Positions 28,391 to 37,907 of a DNA stretch of 64,000 bases are shown one piece after another. The translations under genes were made by a program, and so were the position numbers. This stretch comes from Kineococcus mangrovi. Lineage in GTDB: Bacteria; Actinomycetota; Actinomycetes; Actinomycetales; Kineococcaceae. Location of the stretch: NCBI RefSeq assembly GCF_041320705.1, contig NZ_JBGGTQ010000008.1, forward strand, positions 124,001 to 188,000, given 5' to 3'. The notes below the pieces were generated by a model. That model was not told where the DNA came from. It made no database searches and worked only from the letters and a program-made list of their open reading frames with translations. Position 1 is the stretch's first letter. Each line of letters starts with the position of its first letter.

Positions 28391-28947
28391 GCGTTCTCCC
28401 CAGGGGCGGTCGTGGTGGTCCGGAGGCAGTCGGTGCGGGCTCGTTCGAGCCCACCGGCGAAGCGGGACAGCAGGGCGGTGAACGTCGCCAGGTCCTCGTC
28501 GGAGAAACCGTCGACCGCGCGGGCGAGGTGCTCGTGGCGCCGCTGCTTCATCTGGGCGACGACCTCGTGGCCGGTGCCGGTGACGTCCAGCAGGCTCGCG
28601 CGCCCGTCGTCGGGGTCGGGCAGCTTGCGCAGCAGGCCGCGGCGCATGAGCTCGCCCGTCTGCCGGCTCGTCGTGGACGGGTCGGTGCCCAGCCTCTCGG
28701 CCAGGGCGCTGCCCCGCAGGGGGCCGACGTCGGCCAGCACGTACAGGACGACGTGCATGGCCCGCTCGACGTCGCTCTCGCCGCGGGCGATCTGGGCCTT
28801 GAAGGAGTGCAGGGCCCGCAGCTGGCGACCGACCTGGTCGGCGACGGCGGCCACGAGCGCTTCGTGCCCGTCGAGGTCGGACGCGGTGGCCGGTGGGGTG
28901 CTGGCCGAGGTGCCGGCCGGCTCCTCGGTGGTGGTGCGGGTGGTCAT
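28387..28947 (-). CDS. MarR-family transcriptional regulator
   Basis: A 186-residue winged-helix repressor. The DNA-binding segment is LRGSALAERLGTDPSTTSRQTGELMRRGLL followed by the wing DPDDGRASLLDVT. Long helices at both ends form the dimer interface. MarR proteins usually repress an adjacent pump and let go when a phenolic or drug ligand binds. The stop overlaps the MFS start by four bases, so it most likely controls this pump and itself. Upstream, GTGCT (29001-29005) and AGCAC (29013-29017) make a small inverted repeat that could be its site. Confidence 0.9.
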   Translation of the reverse strand: MTTRTTTEEPAGTSASTPPATASDLDGHEALVAAVADQVGRQLRALHSFKAQIARGESDVERAMHVVLYVLADVGPLRGSALAERLGTDPSTTSRQTGELMRRGLLRKLPDPDDGRASLLDVTGTGHEVVAQMKQRRHEHLARAVDGFSDEDLATFTALLSRFAGGLERARTDCLRTTTTAPGENA

Positions 28948-29264
28948 CCGGGTGCCCCCACGGGTCTGTCGGGTGTGTCGTCTGGTCGAACGACCGTCGC
29001 GTGCTGTAACGGAGCACGGTCGTGCGGCGAACTACTCCCGGGACTTCGGCCCGGCCGGAGCGATCCTTGAGTGCTACACGCAACGACATGGACAAGCTAG
29101 CAGGCTCGAGCGAGGACCGGGGGTCTCTCATGAGGGTGGAGCGCGCACCGTGGGGACGGCGACCGGCGGGTGCCGGGTCCCGGGCGGCGGCCGGGTGGGC
29201 CGCGCTGTCGGGTGAGTCCTGCGCTACCGTTCCTGATAACCCTACGTACCAGGAGAGTCACTCA
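28948..29264. other. Intergenic region between divergent MarR and ATPase genes
   Basis: 317 bases with no convincing gene. It must hold the promoters of the MarR-MFS operon (left) and the anti-sigma-type ATPase (right). The left part has the small GTGCT/AGCAC repeat with flanking CGACCGT/CGGTCG similarity. The right end has AGGAG at 29251-29255 serving the ATPase start. An upstream in-frame extension of the ATPase is open but has no family features, so I leave it out. Confidence 0.5.
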
Positions 29265-29684
29265 GTGTCGTTCACGAACTGGTCGCGCGAGACGACGCTG
29301 GCACCCGTGCCGCTGTCCTCGCGAGCGGCCCGGCACTTCGTGGCCGACTGGTGCATCAGCGAGGGCGTCATCGGCGACGTCGTCGACACCCTGCTCCTCC
29401 TGACGGCCGAGACCGTCACCAACGCCGTGCTGCACGGCCGCAGCGACGTCGTCCTGCGCATCGGCCGCGTCGGGTCCCGCGTCCGCGTCGCCGTCGGCGA
29501 CGAGAACACCCGCCTGCCGATGCGCCGGGAGTCCGACCCCGAAGCCCTCAACGGCCGCGGCATCGCCCTCGTCGAGGCCCTGGCCGACGCGCACGGCGTC
29601 GACGTCGACCCCCTCGGCAAGACCGTCTGGTTCGACGTGGCCACCGCCCTGGCCCCCGTCCGGTCGGTCCGCGCCACCGCGTGA
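29265..29684 (+). CDS. Histidine-kinase-like ATPase, anti-sigma-factor type
   Basis: A 139-residue single-domain GHKL ATPase of the RsbW/SpoIIAB-like class common in actinobacteria. These act as switch kinases, binding a sigma factor or phosphorylating an anti-sigma antagonist. The N-box LTAETVTNAVLHGRSDV and the G-box region NGRGIALVEALADAHGV are both present. The GTG at 29265 is chosen from the AGGAG nine bases upstream. No sigma factor or antagonist gene is adjacent, so its partner is unknown. Confidence 0.82.
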   Translation: MSFTNWSRETTLAPVPLSSRAARHFVADWCISEGVIGDVVDTLLLLTAETVTNAVLHGRSDVVLRIGRVGSRVRVAVGDENTRLPMRRESDPEALNGRGIALVEALADAHGVDVDPLGKTVWFDVATALAPVRSVRATA

Positions 29685-29746
29685 GCCCGCTCACCCGAGG
29701 CGTCGCGGGGGGCCGAGCCCCCGCTGGCGCGACCTACTCTTGAGGG

Positions 29747-31765
29747 GTGGCCGCTCCTCCCCGCACGGCCCGCAGCGCACCCGGCGCGAACGGCCTCCTG
29801 CTCACCTCCTCGGCCGTCGTCCTCGCCGCGCTCGCGGTCCTGCTCACCGCCCTCGCCCTCGCCGGCGGGCTGAACCCCTCCGTCCTCGGCGATCCCGGCG
29901 CCCTCGTCCGCTACGGGCTCCCGATCACCCGGACGGTGCACGACCTGTCCGCCGCCCTGGCCGTCGGCGGCTTCGCCGTCGCCACCTGCCTGCTGCCGCA
30001 CCCCAGCGACGCCTGGGACCGCGCCGTCCGCGCGGCGGGTGTCGCGGCGGGCGCGTGGGCGGTCACCGCGTTGCTCGTCCTGGTCCTCACAGCGATGGAC
30101 GTCATCGGCGCCGCGCCCGGTGCTCCCGGCTTCGGGGCCCAGTTCGCCCAGTTCGCCCAGTCGATCGACCTCGGGCGCGCCCTGCTCGTGACGACCGTCC
30201 TCGCCGCCGTCGTCGCCACCGTCGGCGCGGCGGCCGCGACCCCCACGGGCGCGGCGTGGGGCCTCGCGCTGTCCGTGCTCGCCCTCATGCCCCTGTCGCT
30301 GTCCGGCCACGCGTCCGGGTCGGCCTCGCACGAGACGGCCGTCAGCTCGCTGGCCATGCACCTCGTCGGCGTCACCGTGTGGGTCGGTGGGCTCGCCGCC
30401 GTGCTGCTCGTCCTGCCGCTGACCGGCCGGGGCGGCAGCACCGCCAAGGGGCGCCGGCCCGTCGACCTCACCGCGCTCGCCTCCCGGTACTCCACCGTGG
30501 CGCTGTGGTGCTTCGCCGCGGTCGCGCTGTCCGGGGTCCTCAACGCCTCCGTCCGCCTCGGCGGGTGGTCCGGGCTCGCGACCGCCTACGGGGCGCTCGT
30601 CGTCGGCAAGGTCGTCGCGCTCGTCGCGCTGGGCGCCCTGGGCGCCTGGCACCGCCGCCGCACGATCCCGCTGCTGGCCACCCGTCCGGCGGCCTTCGCC
30701 CGCATCGCCGCCGGCGAGCTCGTCCTCATGGGCGCCGCGATCGGCCTGGGCGTGGCGCTGAGCCGCAGCCCCACGCCCGTGCCGGACGACGTCCCGGGCA
30801 CGGGCCGTGCCGAGGCGCTGCTCGGCGAACCGCTGCCGCCGATGCCGGTCACCGTCGGGCGCTGGTTCACGCAGGTCAGCCCCGACCTGCTGTGGCTGAC
30901 CATCGGCGGGCTCGCCCTCGTCGGCTACCTGCTCGGCGTGCGGCGGCTGCGGTCGCGCGGGGACTCCTGGCCCGTGGGACGCACGATCTGGTGGGTGGCC
31001 GGCTGCCTCGCGCTGCTGTTCGTCACCAGCGGCGGCCCGGCCGCCTACGGGCGGATCACGTTCAGCGCGCACATGCTGCAGCACATGCTGCTGACGATGG
31101 CGGCGCCGCCGCTGCTCGTCCTCGGGGCACCCGTCACCCTGGCGATGCGCGTGCTGCCGGCGCGCCGGGACCACTCCCGGGGCGCCCGCGAGTGGCTGCT
31201 GGAGCTGGTCCACTCGCGCTACCTCGCCGTCGCGGGCCACCCGCTCGTGGCGGCCGTCCTCTTCGCCGGCTCGCTCATCGTCTTCTACTACTCGCCGCTG
31301 TTCGAGCTCGCCCTGCGCACCCACGTCGGGCACGAGCTCATGATGTTCCACTTCCTCGGCACCGGGTACCTGTTCTCCTCGGCGCTCATCGGGGTGGACC
31401 CGGGCGGCCAGCGACCCGCCTACCCGCTGCGGCTCATCCTGCTGCTCGCCACGATGGGCTTCCACGCCTTCTTCGGCGTCGCGCTCATGCAGGGCACGAC
31501 CCTGCTGGCCCCCGACTGGTTCGCGCAGATGACCCCCGACGCCGACCTGTTGGCGAACCAGCAGGAGGGCGGGGACATCGCCTGGGGCATCGGTGAGGTC
31601 CCCACGCTCGTCCTCGTCCTGGGGGTGGCGATCGGCTGGTCGCGCTCGGACGACCGGGAGAACCGCCGCCGCGACCGCAAGGCCGCGCGCGACGGCGACG
31701 CCGACCTCGCCGACTACAACGCGATGCTGCAGCGGCTGGCCGACCGGGAGGGTCCCCGGACCTGA
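29747..31765 (+). CDS. CopD-CtaG fusion membrane protein (copper transport / cytochrome oxidase assembly)
   Basis: A 672-residue polytopic protein. The N-terminal half (~1-330) is CopD-like, with conserved His in TRTVHDLSAAL, SGHASGSASHETAVSSLAMHLVGVTVWVGGLA. The C-terminal half (~370-640) is a caa3_CtaG domain with the histidine-rich SAHMLQHMLLTMAAPPLL, HELMMFHFLGTGYLFSSALIG and MGFHAFFGVALM. Such fusions are found in actinobacteria and are thought to handle copper for cytochrome c oxidase. About 15 membrane helices are visible, ending in a charged cytoplasmic tail. GTG at 29747 is used. Confidence 0.88.
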   Translation: MAAPPRTARSAPGANGLLLTSSAVVLAALAVLLTALALAGGLNPSVLGDPGALVRYGLPITRTVHDLSAALAVGGFAVATCLLPHPSDAWDRAVRAAGVAAGAWAVTALLVLVLTAMDVIGAAPGAPGFGAQFAQFAQSIDLGRALLVTTVLAAVVATVGAAAATPTGAAWGLALSVLALMPLSLSGHASGSASHETAVSSLAMHLVGVTVWVGGLAAVLLVLPLTGRGGSTAKGRRPVDLTALASRYSTVALWCFAAVALSGVLNASVRLGGWSGLATAYGALVVGKVVALVALGALGAWHRRRTIPLLATRPAAFARIAAGELVLMGAAIGLGVALSRSPTPVPDDVPGTGRAEALLGEPLPPMPVTVGRWFTQVSPDLLWLTIGGLALVGYLLGVRRLRSRGDSWPVGRTIWWVAGCLALLFVTSGGPAAYGRITFSAHMLQHMLLTMAAPPLLVLGAPVTLAMRVLPARRDHSRGAREWLLELVHSRYLAVAGHPLVAAVLFAGSLIVFYYSPLFELALRTHVGHELMMFHFLGTGYLFSSALIGVDPGGQRPAYPLRLILLLATMGFHAFFGVALMQGTTLLAPDWFAQMTPDADLLANQQEGGDIAWGIGEVPTLVLVLGVAIGWSRSDDRENRRRDRKAARDGDADLADYNAMLQRLADREGPRT

Positions 31766-31804
31766 CGGCCGGCCTGGTGGCGGGCCCGGTGGCGGGGCAG
31801 GAGC

Positions 31805-32206
31805 TCAGACCAGCCGCACCTGCAGCACCTGCGCGTCGATCGTCTTGGTGAACGGGCAGATCGCCAGCGCCTGCTGCAGGACCGCGTCGGCGTCGCCGCC
31901 CGCGTCCGGCAGCTCCACGCCGAGGTCGTAGCGCGCCGAGTACCCGGCGCCCTCGCCCGCGGACAACGTCACGCGGGCCTCCACGCTCGCCCCCTCGGTG
32001 CTGCCCCCGGCGCTCGAGGCGGCGATGCGCAGGGACTCCAGCAGGCACGAGCCGAGGGCCGCGGCCATGAGCTGCTCGGGGTTGGTGCCCTCGCCGGAAC
32101 CCTGCAGGGCGGTCGGTTCGTGCACGTCGAGGGACAGGGCGCCGTCGTCCGAGCGGGCCGAGCCCTCGGTGGCGGTCACGGTGCCGGTGTACAGGTCGTC
32201 AGCCAT
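31805..32206 (-). CDS. OsmC/Ohr-family peroxiredoxin-like protein
   Basis: A 133-residue protein of the OsmC superfamily, which reduces organic hydroperoxides with two cysteines. Both are present: one in AAALGSCLLESLRIA and one in AICPFTKTIDA. The region GEGTNPEQLMAAAL is the usual strand before the first Cys. The length and a starting MADDLYTGTVTATEG fit the Ohr subclass closely. No OhrR-type MarR gene is adjacent. It diverges from the phosphofructokinase gene. Confidence 0.87.
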   Translation of the reverse strand: MADDLYTGTVTATEGSARSDDGALSLDVHEPTALQGSGEGTNPEQLMAAALGSCLLESLRIAASSAGGSTEGASVEARVTLSAGEGAGYSARYDLGVELPDAGGDADAVLQQALAICPFTKTIDAQVLQVRLV

Positions 32207-32339
32207 GGGGCCGACGCTAGGCACGGAACGGCGCGAGCGCGCGACGGGCGGTGCCCGTGGACCCCCGGGGTGATCGGGGTCACGGGTCTGACCGATGATG
32301 GGGGTTCGCCCTCCTCCGTCGCGAAAGGACCGCGCGCTC

Positions 32340-33737
32340 ATGGCCGAGCCCACCGACCGTCCCACGAGCCGTGAGCCCATCGACTTCACCGTCGAGACGC
32401 TCGGTCCGTGCACCGTCGACTCGCCGCTGGCGCCCCGGTTGCAGGCCCGTCGCACCACGCACCACTACATCGACGAGAGCGACCGCGTGCTGTTCGACGA
32501 CACGCTGTCGAAGGTCTCCCGCCGCGACGGCGACCTCACCGACCTGCCGAGCCTGGAGCCGACGGGCCCCCGCAAGCGGATCTTCTTCGACCCGTCCAAG
32601 ACGCGCGTCGGCATCGTCACCTGCGGCGGGCTGTGCCCGGGCATCAACAACGTCATCCGCGGCCTGGTCTCGGAGCTGACGACCCACTACGGCGTCCGCC
32701 GCATCCACGGCTTCAAGAACGGCTACCAGGGTTTCATCCCGCGCTACGGCCACGACGTCATCGACCTCACCCCGCAGGTCGTGGAGAACATCGACGGCGA
32801 GGGCGGCACGATCCTGGGGACCTCCCGCGGTCAGCAGGACTTCGTCGAGGTCGTGGACTGCCTCGAGCGCATGGGCATCTCGATCCTGTTCGTCATCGGC
32901 GGGGACGGGACGATGCGCGGGGCGCAGAAGATCGCCGCCGAGATCAAGGAGCGCGACCTGAAGATCGCGATCGTCGGCATCCCCAAGACGATCGACAACG
33001 ACATCCCGTTCATCGACCAGAGCTTCGGGTTCCAGTCCGCGTTCAGCGAGGCGTCCCGCTCGATCCGGTCGGCCAAGGTGGAGGCGCGCACCGCGCCGAA
33101 CGGGGTCAGCGTCGTCAAGCTCATGGGGCGGCACTCGGGGTTCATCGCGTGCTACGCCGCCCTGGCCCAGAACGACGCCGACTTCGTCCTCATCCCCGAG
33201 GTGCCGTTCACGCTCGACGGCCCGGGGGGTTTCCTGGAGCGGTTGCGCGAGAAGGTGGCGACGCAGGGGCACGCGCTCGTCGTGGCGGCCGAGGGGGCCG
33301 GGCAGGAGCTGTTCGACCCCGCCGACGCCGCCGCCTCGCTCAAGGACGCCTCGGGGAACAAGCGGCTGCAGGACGTCGGCCGTCTGCTGCGGCAGGCGAT
33401 CACGGACGACTTCGCCGCGCACGACCTCGAGCTGAACATGCGCTACATCGACCCCAGCTACGTCATCCGCAGCGTCCCGGCGAACCCGTACGACGCCGTG
33501 TACTGCATCCGCCTGGCGCACGCCGCGGTGCACGCGGCGATGGCCGGGCGGACGAACATGGTCGTCGGCCGGTGGCGGCGGCGCTTCGTGCACATCCCGA
33601 TCGGGCTGGCCGTCTCGGACCGCAACCAGGTCGACCCGCACGGGGACCTGTGGTGGTCGGTGCTGGAGGCGACGGGCCAGCCGTGGTCGTTCGGGGAGTT
33701 CTCGGCCGAGCAGGTCACGGCGTTCGGCGGGCAGTGA
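32340..33737 (+). CDS. 6-phosphofructokinase (long clade)
   Basis: A 465-residue phosphofructokinase. The N-terminal ~80 residues precede the first nucleotide-binding strand VGIVTCGGLCPGINNVIRG. The phosphodonor loop is GGDGT (187-191), and the catalytic segment PKTIDNDIP (215-223) carries the catalytic Asp219. The Gly at 190 is the ATP-type residue, whereas Lys216 is the residue usual in pyrophosphate enzymes. This mix is known in the ATP-using clade related to protist and plant enzymes. ATG at 32340 follows AAAGGA; an earlier ATG at 32295 is possible. Confidence 0.9.
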   Translation: MAEPTDRPTSREPIDFTVETLGPCTVDSPLAPRLQARRTTHHYIDESDRVLFDDTLSKVSRRDGDLTDLPSLEPTGPRKRIFFDPSKTRVGIVTCGGLCPGINNVIRGLVSELTTHYGVRRIHGFKNGYQGFIPRYGHDVIDLTPQVVENIDGEGGTILGTSRGQQDFVEVVDCLERMGISILFVIGGDGTMRGAQKIAAEIKERDLKIAIVGIPKTIDNDIPFIDQSFGFQSAFSEASRSIRSAKVEARTAPNGVSVVKLMGRHSGFIACYAALAQNDADFVLIPEVPFTLDGPGGFLERLREKVATQGHALVVAAEGAGQELFDPADAAASLKDASGNKRLQDVGRLLRQAITDDFAAHDLELNMRYIDPSYVIRSVPANPYDAVYCIRLAHAAVHAAMAGRTNMVVGRWRRRFVHIPIGLAVSDRNQVDPHGDLWWSVLEATGQPWSFGEFSAEQVTAFGGQ

Positions 33738-33823
33738 CGTTCCGGTGAGCTTCCGGTGGTGGACACCGGTGGTTCACAGAGGTCCCACAGGGTGGGGGCA
33801 CCCCGACCGAGAGGTGCACTCCC

Positions 33824-35875
33824 GTGCGAGAGCCCACCCGTCCCCCCGCCCGTCCCCGGCGTCGTGCCCTGGCGCTCGGCGCCGGTGTCCTCCTGGGCGC
33901 CGGCGCCCTGACCCAGGTGCCCAGTTCCGCGGCCCCCGAGGCCACCACCACCCCCGCCGAACGACCCCCCTACGTCGGCGCGGTCGAAGTCGTCCGCGAC
34001 GTCGCCTCCCCCAGCACCCGTTCCGGCGGCGGCGAGGTGCTGCGCGGGAAGGTGTTCGACGACAGCGACCGCGACGGCCGCAGTTCCGGCGACGAGGGGG
34101 TCGAAGGCGTCTCGGTGTCCAACGGCCGCGAGGTCGTCGTCACCGACGCGGACGGGAACTACGAACTCCCCGTCCGCGACGGCATGACCGCCTTCGTCAC
34201 CCAGCCCGCCGGCTGGCAGGTCCCCGTCGACGCCGACGGCGTCGCGCAGTTCTCCTACCACCACCTGCCCGCCGGTTCCCCCGAGCTCCGGTTCGGCGGC
34301 CTGGGACCGACCGGGCCGCTGCCCTCGGCGGTGAACTTCCCGATCGCCCGCGGCGGCGAGACCGCCCAGGACGACACCACCCGTTGCGCGGTGCTGGCCG
34401 ACGTCCAGACCTACAGCGGCCGCGAACTCGGGTTCGCCCGCGACGGCCTGCTCGCCGACCTGGTGCAGGAGGAGGACGTCGCCGAGTGCGGTGCCCTCCT
34501 GCTCGGTGACGTGGCCGGTGACGACCTCGGGCTGTACCCGCGCATCAAGGAGGTCCTCGGGGCCTCCGGTCTGCCGCTGCGGTTCGTCCCCGGCAACCAC
34601 GACCTCGACCTGGACGCCACCGACGCCGCCCACTCCTTCGACACGTTCAAGCGCGAACTCGGGCCCACGACCTACAGCTACGACGTCGCCGACGTCCACT
34701 ACGTCGTCCTGAACAACGTGAAGTACCCCTGCACGCCGCTGGACGACACCGACGGGAAGCGCCCGCACTGCGCCGACCCGGAGAACGCCCCGACCTACTC
34801 CGGGCAGCTCGGCGACGACCAGGTGACCTGGCTGGAGAACGACCTCGCGCAGGTCCCCGAGGACAAGCTCGTCGTCCTCGCCTCGCACGTCCCGCTCGTC
34901 TCCTTCGCCGACCAGACCTCCACCAAGCACCAGACGAAGGAGGTCCGCGAGGTGCACGAACTCCTCGAGGGCCGTCCCGCGCTGTCGGTCTCCGGGCACA
35001 CCCACTCCACCGAGCGGATGAACACCGGTGACAGCTACGCCGGCTGGAGGACCGCCGTCGGGGTCGACGAACTGCCGTTCCCGCACGTCGTCGCGGGCGC
35101 ACCCAGCGGTGACTGGTACTCCGGTGACCTCGGGGTCGACGGCCGCCCGATGGCGCTGCAGCGCGACGGCGCCCGCCCGGGGTACCTGGTGCTCGACGTC
35201 GAGGGGTCGGACTACGTCGACAGCTTCCGCGCCATCGGCGAACCCGACGGGAAGCAGATGGCCGTCTCGCTGAACTCCCCGCGCTGGCGCGAGTGGTACA
35301 CGACGATCACCGAGTGGGCGCAGACCCGCGAGGGCTGGGAGGAGGCGCCCCCGGTCAACGTCAACGACCTCGGCGACCCCGGCCTGGTGACGACGGCCGA
35401 CGTCGCCGCCGACACGTTCCTCACGGCGAACGTCTGGTACGGCTCGACCGACACCGAGGTCTCGGTCTCCCTCGACGGGGGTGAGGCGCAGGCCGCGACC
35501 CGCACCCAGCAGGCCGCGGGGGAGGCGGCGAAGACCGGTGCGCTGCACGCCGATCCGGCCGCGGCGACCCGGCAGCTGCAGGTCGCCCGCTTCGGGTTCG
35601 CCTCGACCTCCGGGGACGAGTCGGCCCAGGGGTTCGAGTTGTACGCGGGCAGCGACTACGGCCCCGGCCCCGCCCAGCCCGGGAACAACGTCGCCGACCG
35701 CGCGACGCACCTCTGGCAGTTCCGCCTCCCCAGCGGGCTGTCCGAGGGCGTGCACACCGCCGAGGTGACGGCCACCGACTCCTTCGGCCGCGCGTTCACC
35801 GAGACGCACGTGTTCGAGGTGCGGTCCGAGCTGCCGCAGCAGGGGTTCCGCACGGACCTCTTCGCGCAGGACTGA
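33824..35875 (+). CDS. Secreted calcineurin-like metallophosphoesterase
   Basis: A 683-residue exported enzyme. A twin-arginine-like signal peptide (RPRRRALALGAGVLLGAG, cleavage near residue 36) leads a small beta domain resembling SdrD-B repeats (GKVFDDSDRDGRSSGDEGVEG). The metallophosphoesterase core follows, with GNHDLDLDAT and SHVPLV plus SGHTHSTER supplying metal-binding Asn/His/Asp. A first DVQ motif (LADVQTY) replaces the common DxH. C-terminal ~200 residues form a beta-rich Metallophos_C-like domain. It ends at a strong hairpin. Substrate is not known; phosphodiesters or nucleotides outside the cell are plausible. Confidence 0.85.
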   Translation: MREPTRPPARPRRRALALGAGVLLGAGALTQVPSSAAPEATTTPAERPPYVGAVEVVRDVASPSTRSGGGEVLRGKVFDDSDRDGRSSGDEGVEGVSVSNGREVVVTDADGNYELPVRDGMTAFVTQPAGWQVPVDADGVAQFSYHHLPAGSPELRFGGLGPTGPLPSAVNFPIARGGETAQDDTTRCAVLADVQTYSGRELGFARDGLLADLVQEEDVAECGALLLGDVAGDDLGLYPRIKEVLGASGLPLRFVPGNHDLDLDATDAAHSFDTFKRELGPTTYSYDVADVHYVVLNNVKYPCTPLDDTDGKRPHCADPENAPTYSGQLGDDQVTWLENDLAQVPEDKLVVLASHVPLVSFADQTSTKHQTKEVREVHELLEGRPALSVSGHTHSTERMNTGDSYAGWRTAVGVDELPFPHVVAGAPSGDWYSGDLGVDGRPMALQRDGARPGYLVLDVEGSDYVDSFRAIGEPDGKQMAVSLNSPRWREWYTTITEWAQTREGWEEAPPVNVNDLGDPGLVTTADVAADTFLTANVWYGSTDTEVSVSLDGGEAQAATRTQQAAGEAAKTGALHADPAAATRQLQVARFGFASTSGDESAQGFELYAGSDYGPGPAQPGNNVADRATHLWQFRLPSGLSEGVHTAEVTATDSFGRAFTETHVFEVRSELPQQGFRTDLFAQD

Positions 35876-35905
35876 CCCGTCCTGCGCCGTGCGGGGTTGG
35901 TCCTC

Positions 35906-35946
35906 GTTGCCTCCCCGGGGCCGGTCATCGGCCCTGGGGAGGCAAC
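35906..35946. terminator. Strong bidirectional hairpin between convergent genes
   Basis: An 18-bp stem with a single G-U pair. The outer arms are GTTGCCTCCCC (35906-35916) and GGGGAGGCAAC (35936-35946). The inner arms are GGGCCG and CGGCCC around a 5-base loop. It lies 30 bases after the phosphoesterase stop and 28 bases after the polymerase stop on the other strand, so it can serve both. No T-tract on either side. Confidence 0.85.
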
Positions 35947-35974
35947 GGGGGCACCGCCGTCACCGCGGGGAGGG

Positions 35975-37738
35975 TCACTTCGCCTCCGACCACCGCCGCA
36001 CCACCGACACGTCGGCGACGAACCGCACCCCCGAACCCGCCGCCCACCGCGTCGCGGTCTGCTGCAGCGCCGACTCCAGCAGCCCCGCGGCCCGGTGGGC
36101 GGCGGGTTCGGGCACGTGCAGCAGCAGCTCGTCGTGCAGGCACAGCACGACCCGCCCGCCCGACCCGGCGAGCCCGGCCCGCACCGTCGCGGCCCACGCC
36201 TTGAACAGTTCCGCCGCCGCGCCCTGGACGACGGCGTTGCGCGCGAACCGCCCGCGGGCGGCGGTGGCGGCACCGGGTTCGGCGGGGGCCAGGTCGGAGA
36301 TCCGCACGAGCCGGCCGCCGTAGGTCCGCACGTCGCGGCCCTCCCGGCCGGCCTCCTCCGCCGCGCGCAGGTACGCCAGGGCCCGCGGGTAGGCGCGCTC
36401 CATGCGGCGCAACGCCTCTCCCGCCGCCCCGGACGTCTGGCCGTACATCGCGGCGAGCACGGCGACCTTCGCGGTGGGCCGGTCCGCCCCGAGCGCCGCG
36501 GCGACGGGGGCGTAGAGGTCCTCGTCGCGGGTCGCCGCGACCAGACCGGGGTCACCGGAGACGGCCGCGAGCACGCGCGGTTCGACCTGGCCGAGGTCGG
36601 CGCGGACCAGGACGTGCCCGGGTTCGGCGGCCACCGCCGGCCGCAGTTCCGCCGGGAGGTTGTGCAACCCCGCCTGCGCCGTCATCCGTCCCGCCGCGGC
36701 GTCGGCCGACGACCAGGCCCCGCGCAACCGCCCGTCGGTCCCGACGTGCTCGTCGAGCCAGGGGTAGCCGTACGTCGTCGCGAGGCGTTCGGCCTTGCGC
36801 CACACCAGGAGCGCGGCGACGGCGGGGTGCGCCTCGCGCAGCCGTTCCAGCCGGTGCGCGCGGGTGTCGGGCAGGTCGAAACCCAGGCCGCGCAGCGCGG
36901 CGAGGACGTGGGCGGGGTTGCGGAGGTCGACCGTCGCGCCGCCCGGGCCGAGGTGCCGGCGCACGAGGTCGTCGCGCGCCGCGCGGGCCCCCCGCTCCGC
37001 TGCGGCGTCGGCCGGACGGGGGCCGACGGCGGTCCGCACGATCTCCTCCGCCGTCGCCCGGTCCAGCGGCAACCCCGTGCGGGACAGCTCGACCGCGAGC
37101 GCCGCGGCCGCCGACTCGGCGTAGCCCGTCTGCACGGGCAGGGGTGGTCCGGCCGGTTCGGGGCGCCGGTCGGGCAGGGCGGTGAGCCGGGCGTCCTGGG
37201 TGTCGGCGACGTCGAGGGCGAGGGCGGCCCACCGTCCGGCGCGTTCGAGGCGTTCCGCGGGGTCGGTGTCGAACGCGCGGCCGTCGGCCCACGCCGGGGC
37301 CAGCGACCCGTCCGCCGCGACGGGTTCGCCGCTGTCCGCCGCGCCGTCGAGGTCGAGCAGCCCGGTGCCGTGGGCGGCGGCCGGTCGCCGCGAGGGCGGG
37401 GACGGGACGGGGAGCCCTCGCGCCGCCGCCCAGACCGCACCCGGGTCCTCCCGGGAACCACCGTCGAGGACGCGGTGGACGGCGGCGAGGTCGTGGCAGC
37501 GGGCGAGGTGGACCGGTGGGAGGTGCCCGAGCACGGCGGCCGCGGACCACCACGTCCAGCGCGGGGCGAACTCGACGTCCAGCGCGGTGAGCAGCCCGGC
37601 GGGGTCGGTGGTGGGGACCGCCCACCCCTGCCCGGGGACGGCGAGCCCGATGCCGCCGGGGACGACGGCCAGCCCGAGGCGGGGCACGCGGCCGAGGGGC
37701 CGGAGCCGGTCGACGACCTGCTGCTCGGCGACGTGCAC
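35975..37738 (-). CDS. Family A DNA polymerase with degenerate 3'-5' exonuclease domain
   Basis: A 587-residue PolA-like enzyme, shorter than DNA polymerase I and lacking the 5' nuclease. The C-terminal polymerase domain has motif A as [19 protein letters not shown], an O-helix-like segment [16 protein letters not shown], and motif C as [15 protein letters not shown]. Motif A reads DLGQVEPR where PolA has DYSQIELR, a substitution seen in this actinobacterial subfamily. Residues 1-200 align loosely with the exonuclease fold but lack a clear set of catalytic acidic residues. GTG at 37738 (VHVAEQQVV) is the likely start. A repair or lesion role is possible. Confidence 0.83.
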   Translation of the reverse strand: MHVAEQQVVDRLRPLGRVPRLGLAVVPGGIGLAVPGQGWAVPTTDPAGLLTALDVEFAPRWTWWSAAAVLGHLPPVHLARCHDLAAVHRVLDGGSREDPGAVWAAARGLPVPSPPSRRPAAAHGTGLLDLDGAADSGEPVAADGSLAPAWADGRAFDTDPAERLERAGRWAALALDVADTQDARLTALPDRRPEPAGPPLPVQTGYAESAAAALAVELSRTGLPLDRATAEEIVRTAVGPRPADAAAERGARAARDDLVRRHLGPGGATVDLRNPAHVLAALRGLGFDLPDTRAHRLERLREAHPAVAALLVWRKAERLATTYGYPWLDEHVGTDGRLRGAWSSADAAAGRMTAQAGLHNLPAELRPAVAAEPGHVLVRADLGQVEPRVLAAVSGDPGLVAATRDEDLYAPVAAALGADRPTAKVAVLAAMYGQTSGAAGEALRRMERAYPRALAYLRAAEEAGREGRDVRTYGGRLVRISDLAPAEPGAATAARGRFARNAVVQGAAAELFKAWAATVRAGLAGSGGRVVLCLHDELLLHVPEPAAHRAAGLLESALQQTATRWAAGSGVRFVADVSVVRRWSEAK

Positions 37739-37907
37739 GGGGTCAGTCTGGACCAGCGCCCGGGGTTCTCGTGCGGCGGCGGGACGGGCCGGGCCGCTGC
37801 TCCGAACGGGCGACGGTGGTCCACTCCACCGCTCGTGGCGACGAGACACGGGAGAGGAGCCCGGTGGAACAGGCCGCCGGACCGAGCGCAGGAGGAGGGA
37901 CCGGACG

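Noticed and set aside
25526-29215. A 1229-codon plus-strand frame over fur, the MFS gene and marR
   Set aside because: Same cause. The minus-strand genes have full family motifs and this frame has none.
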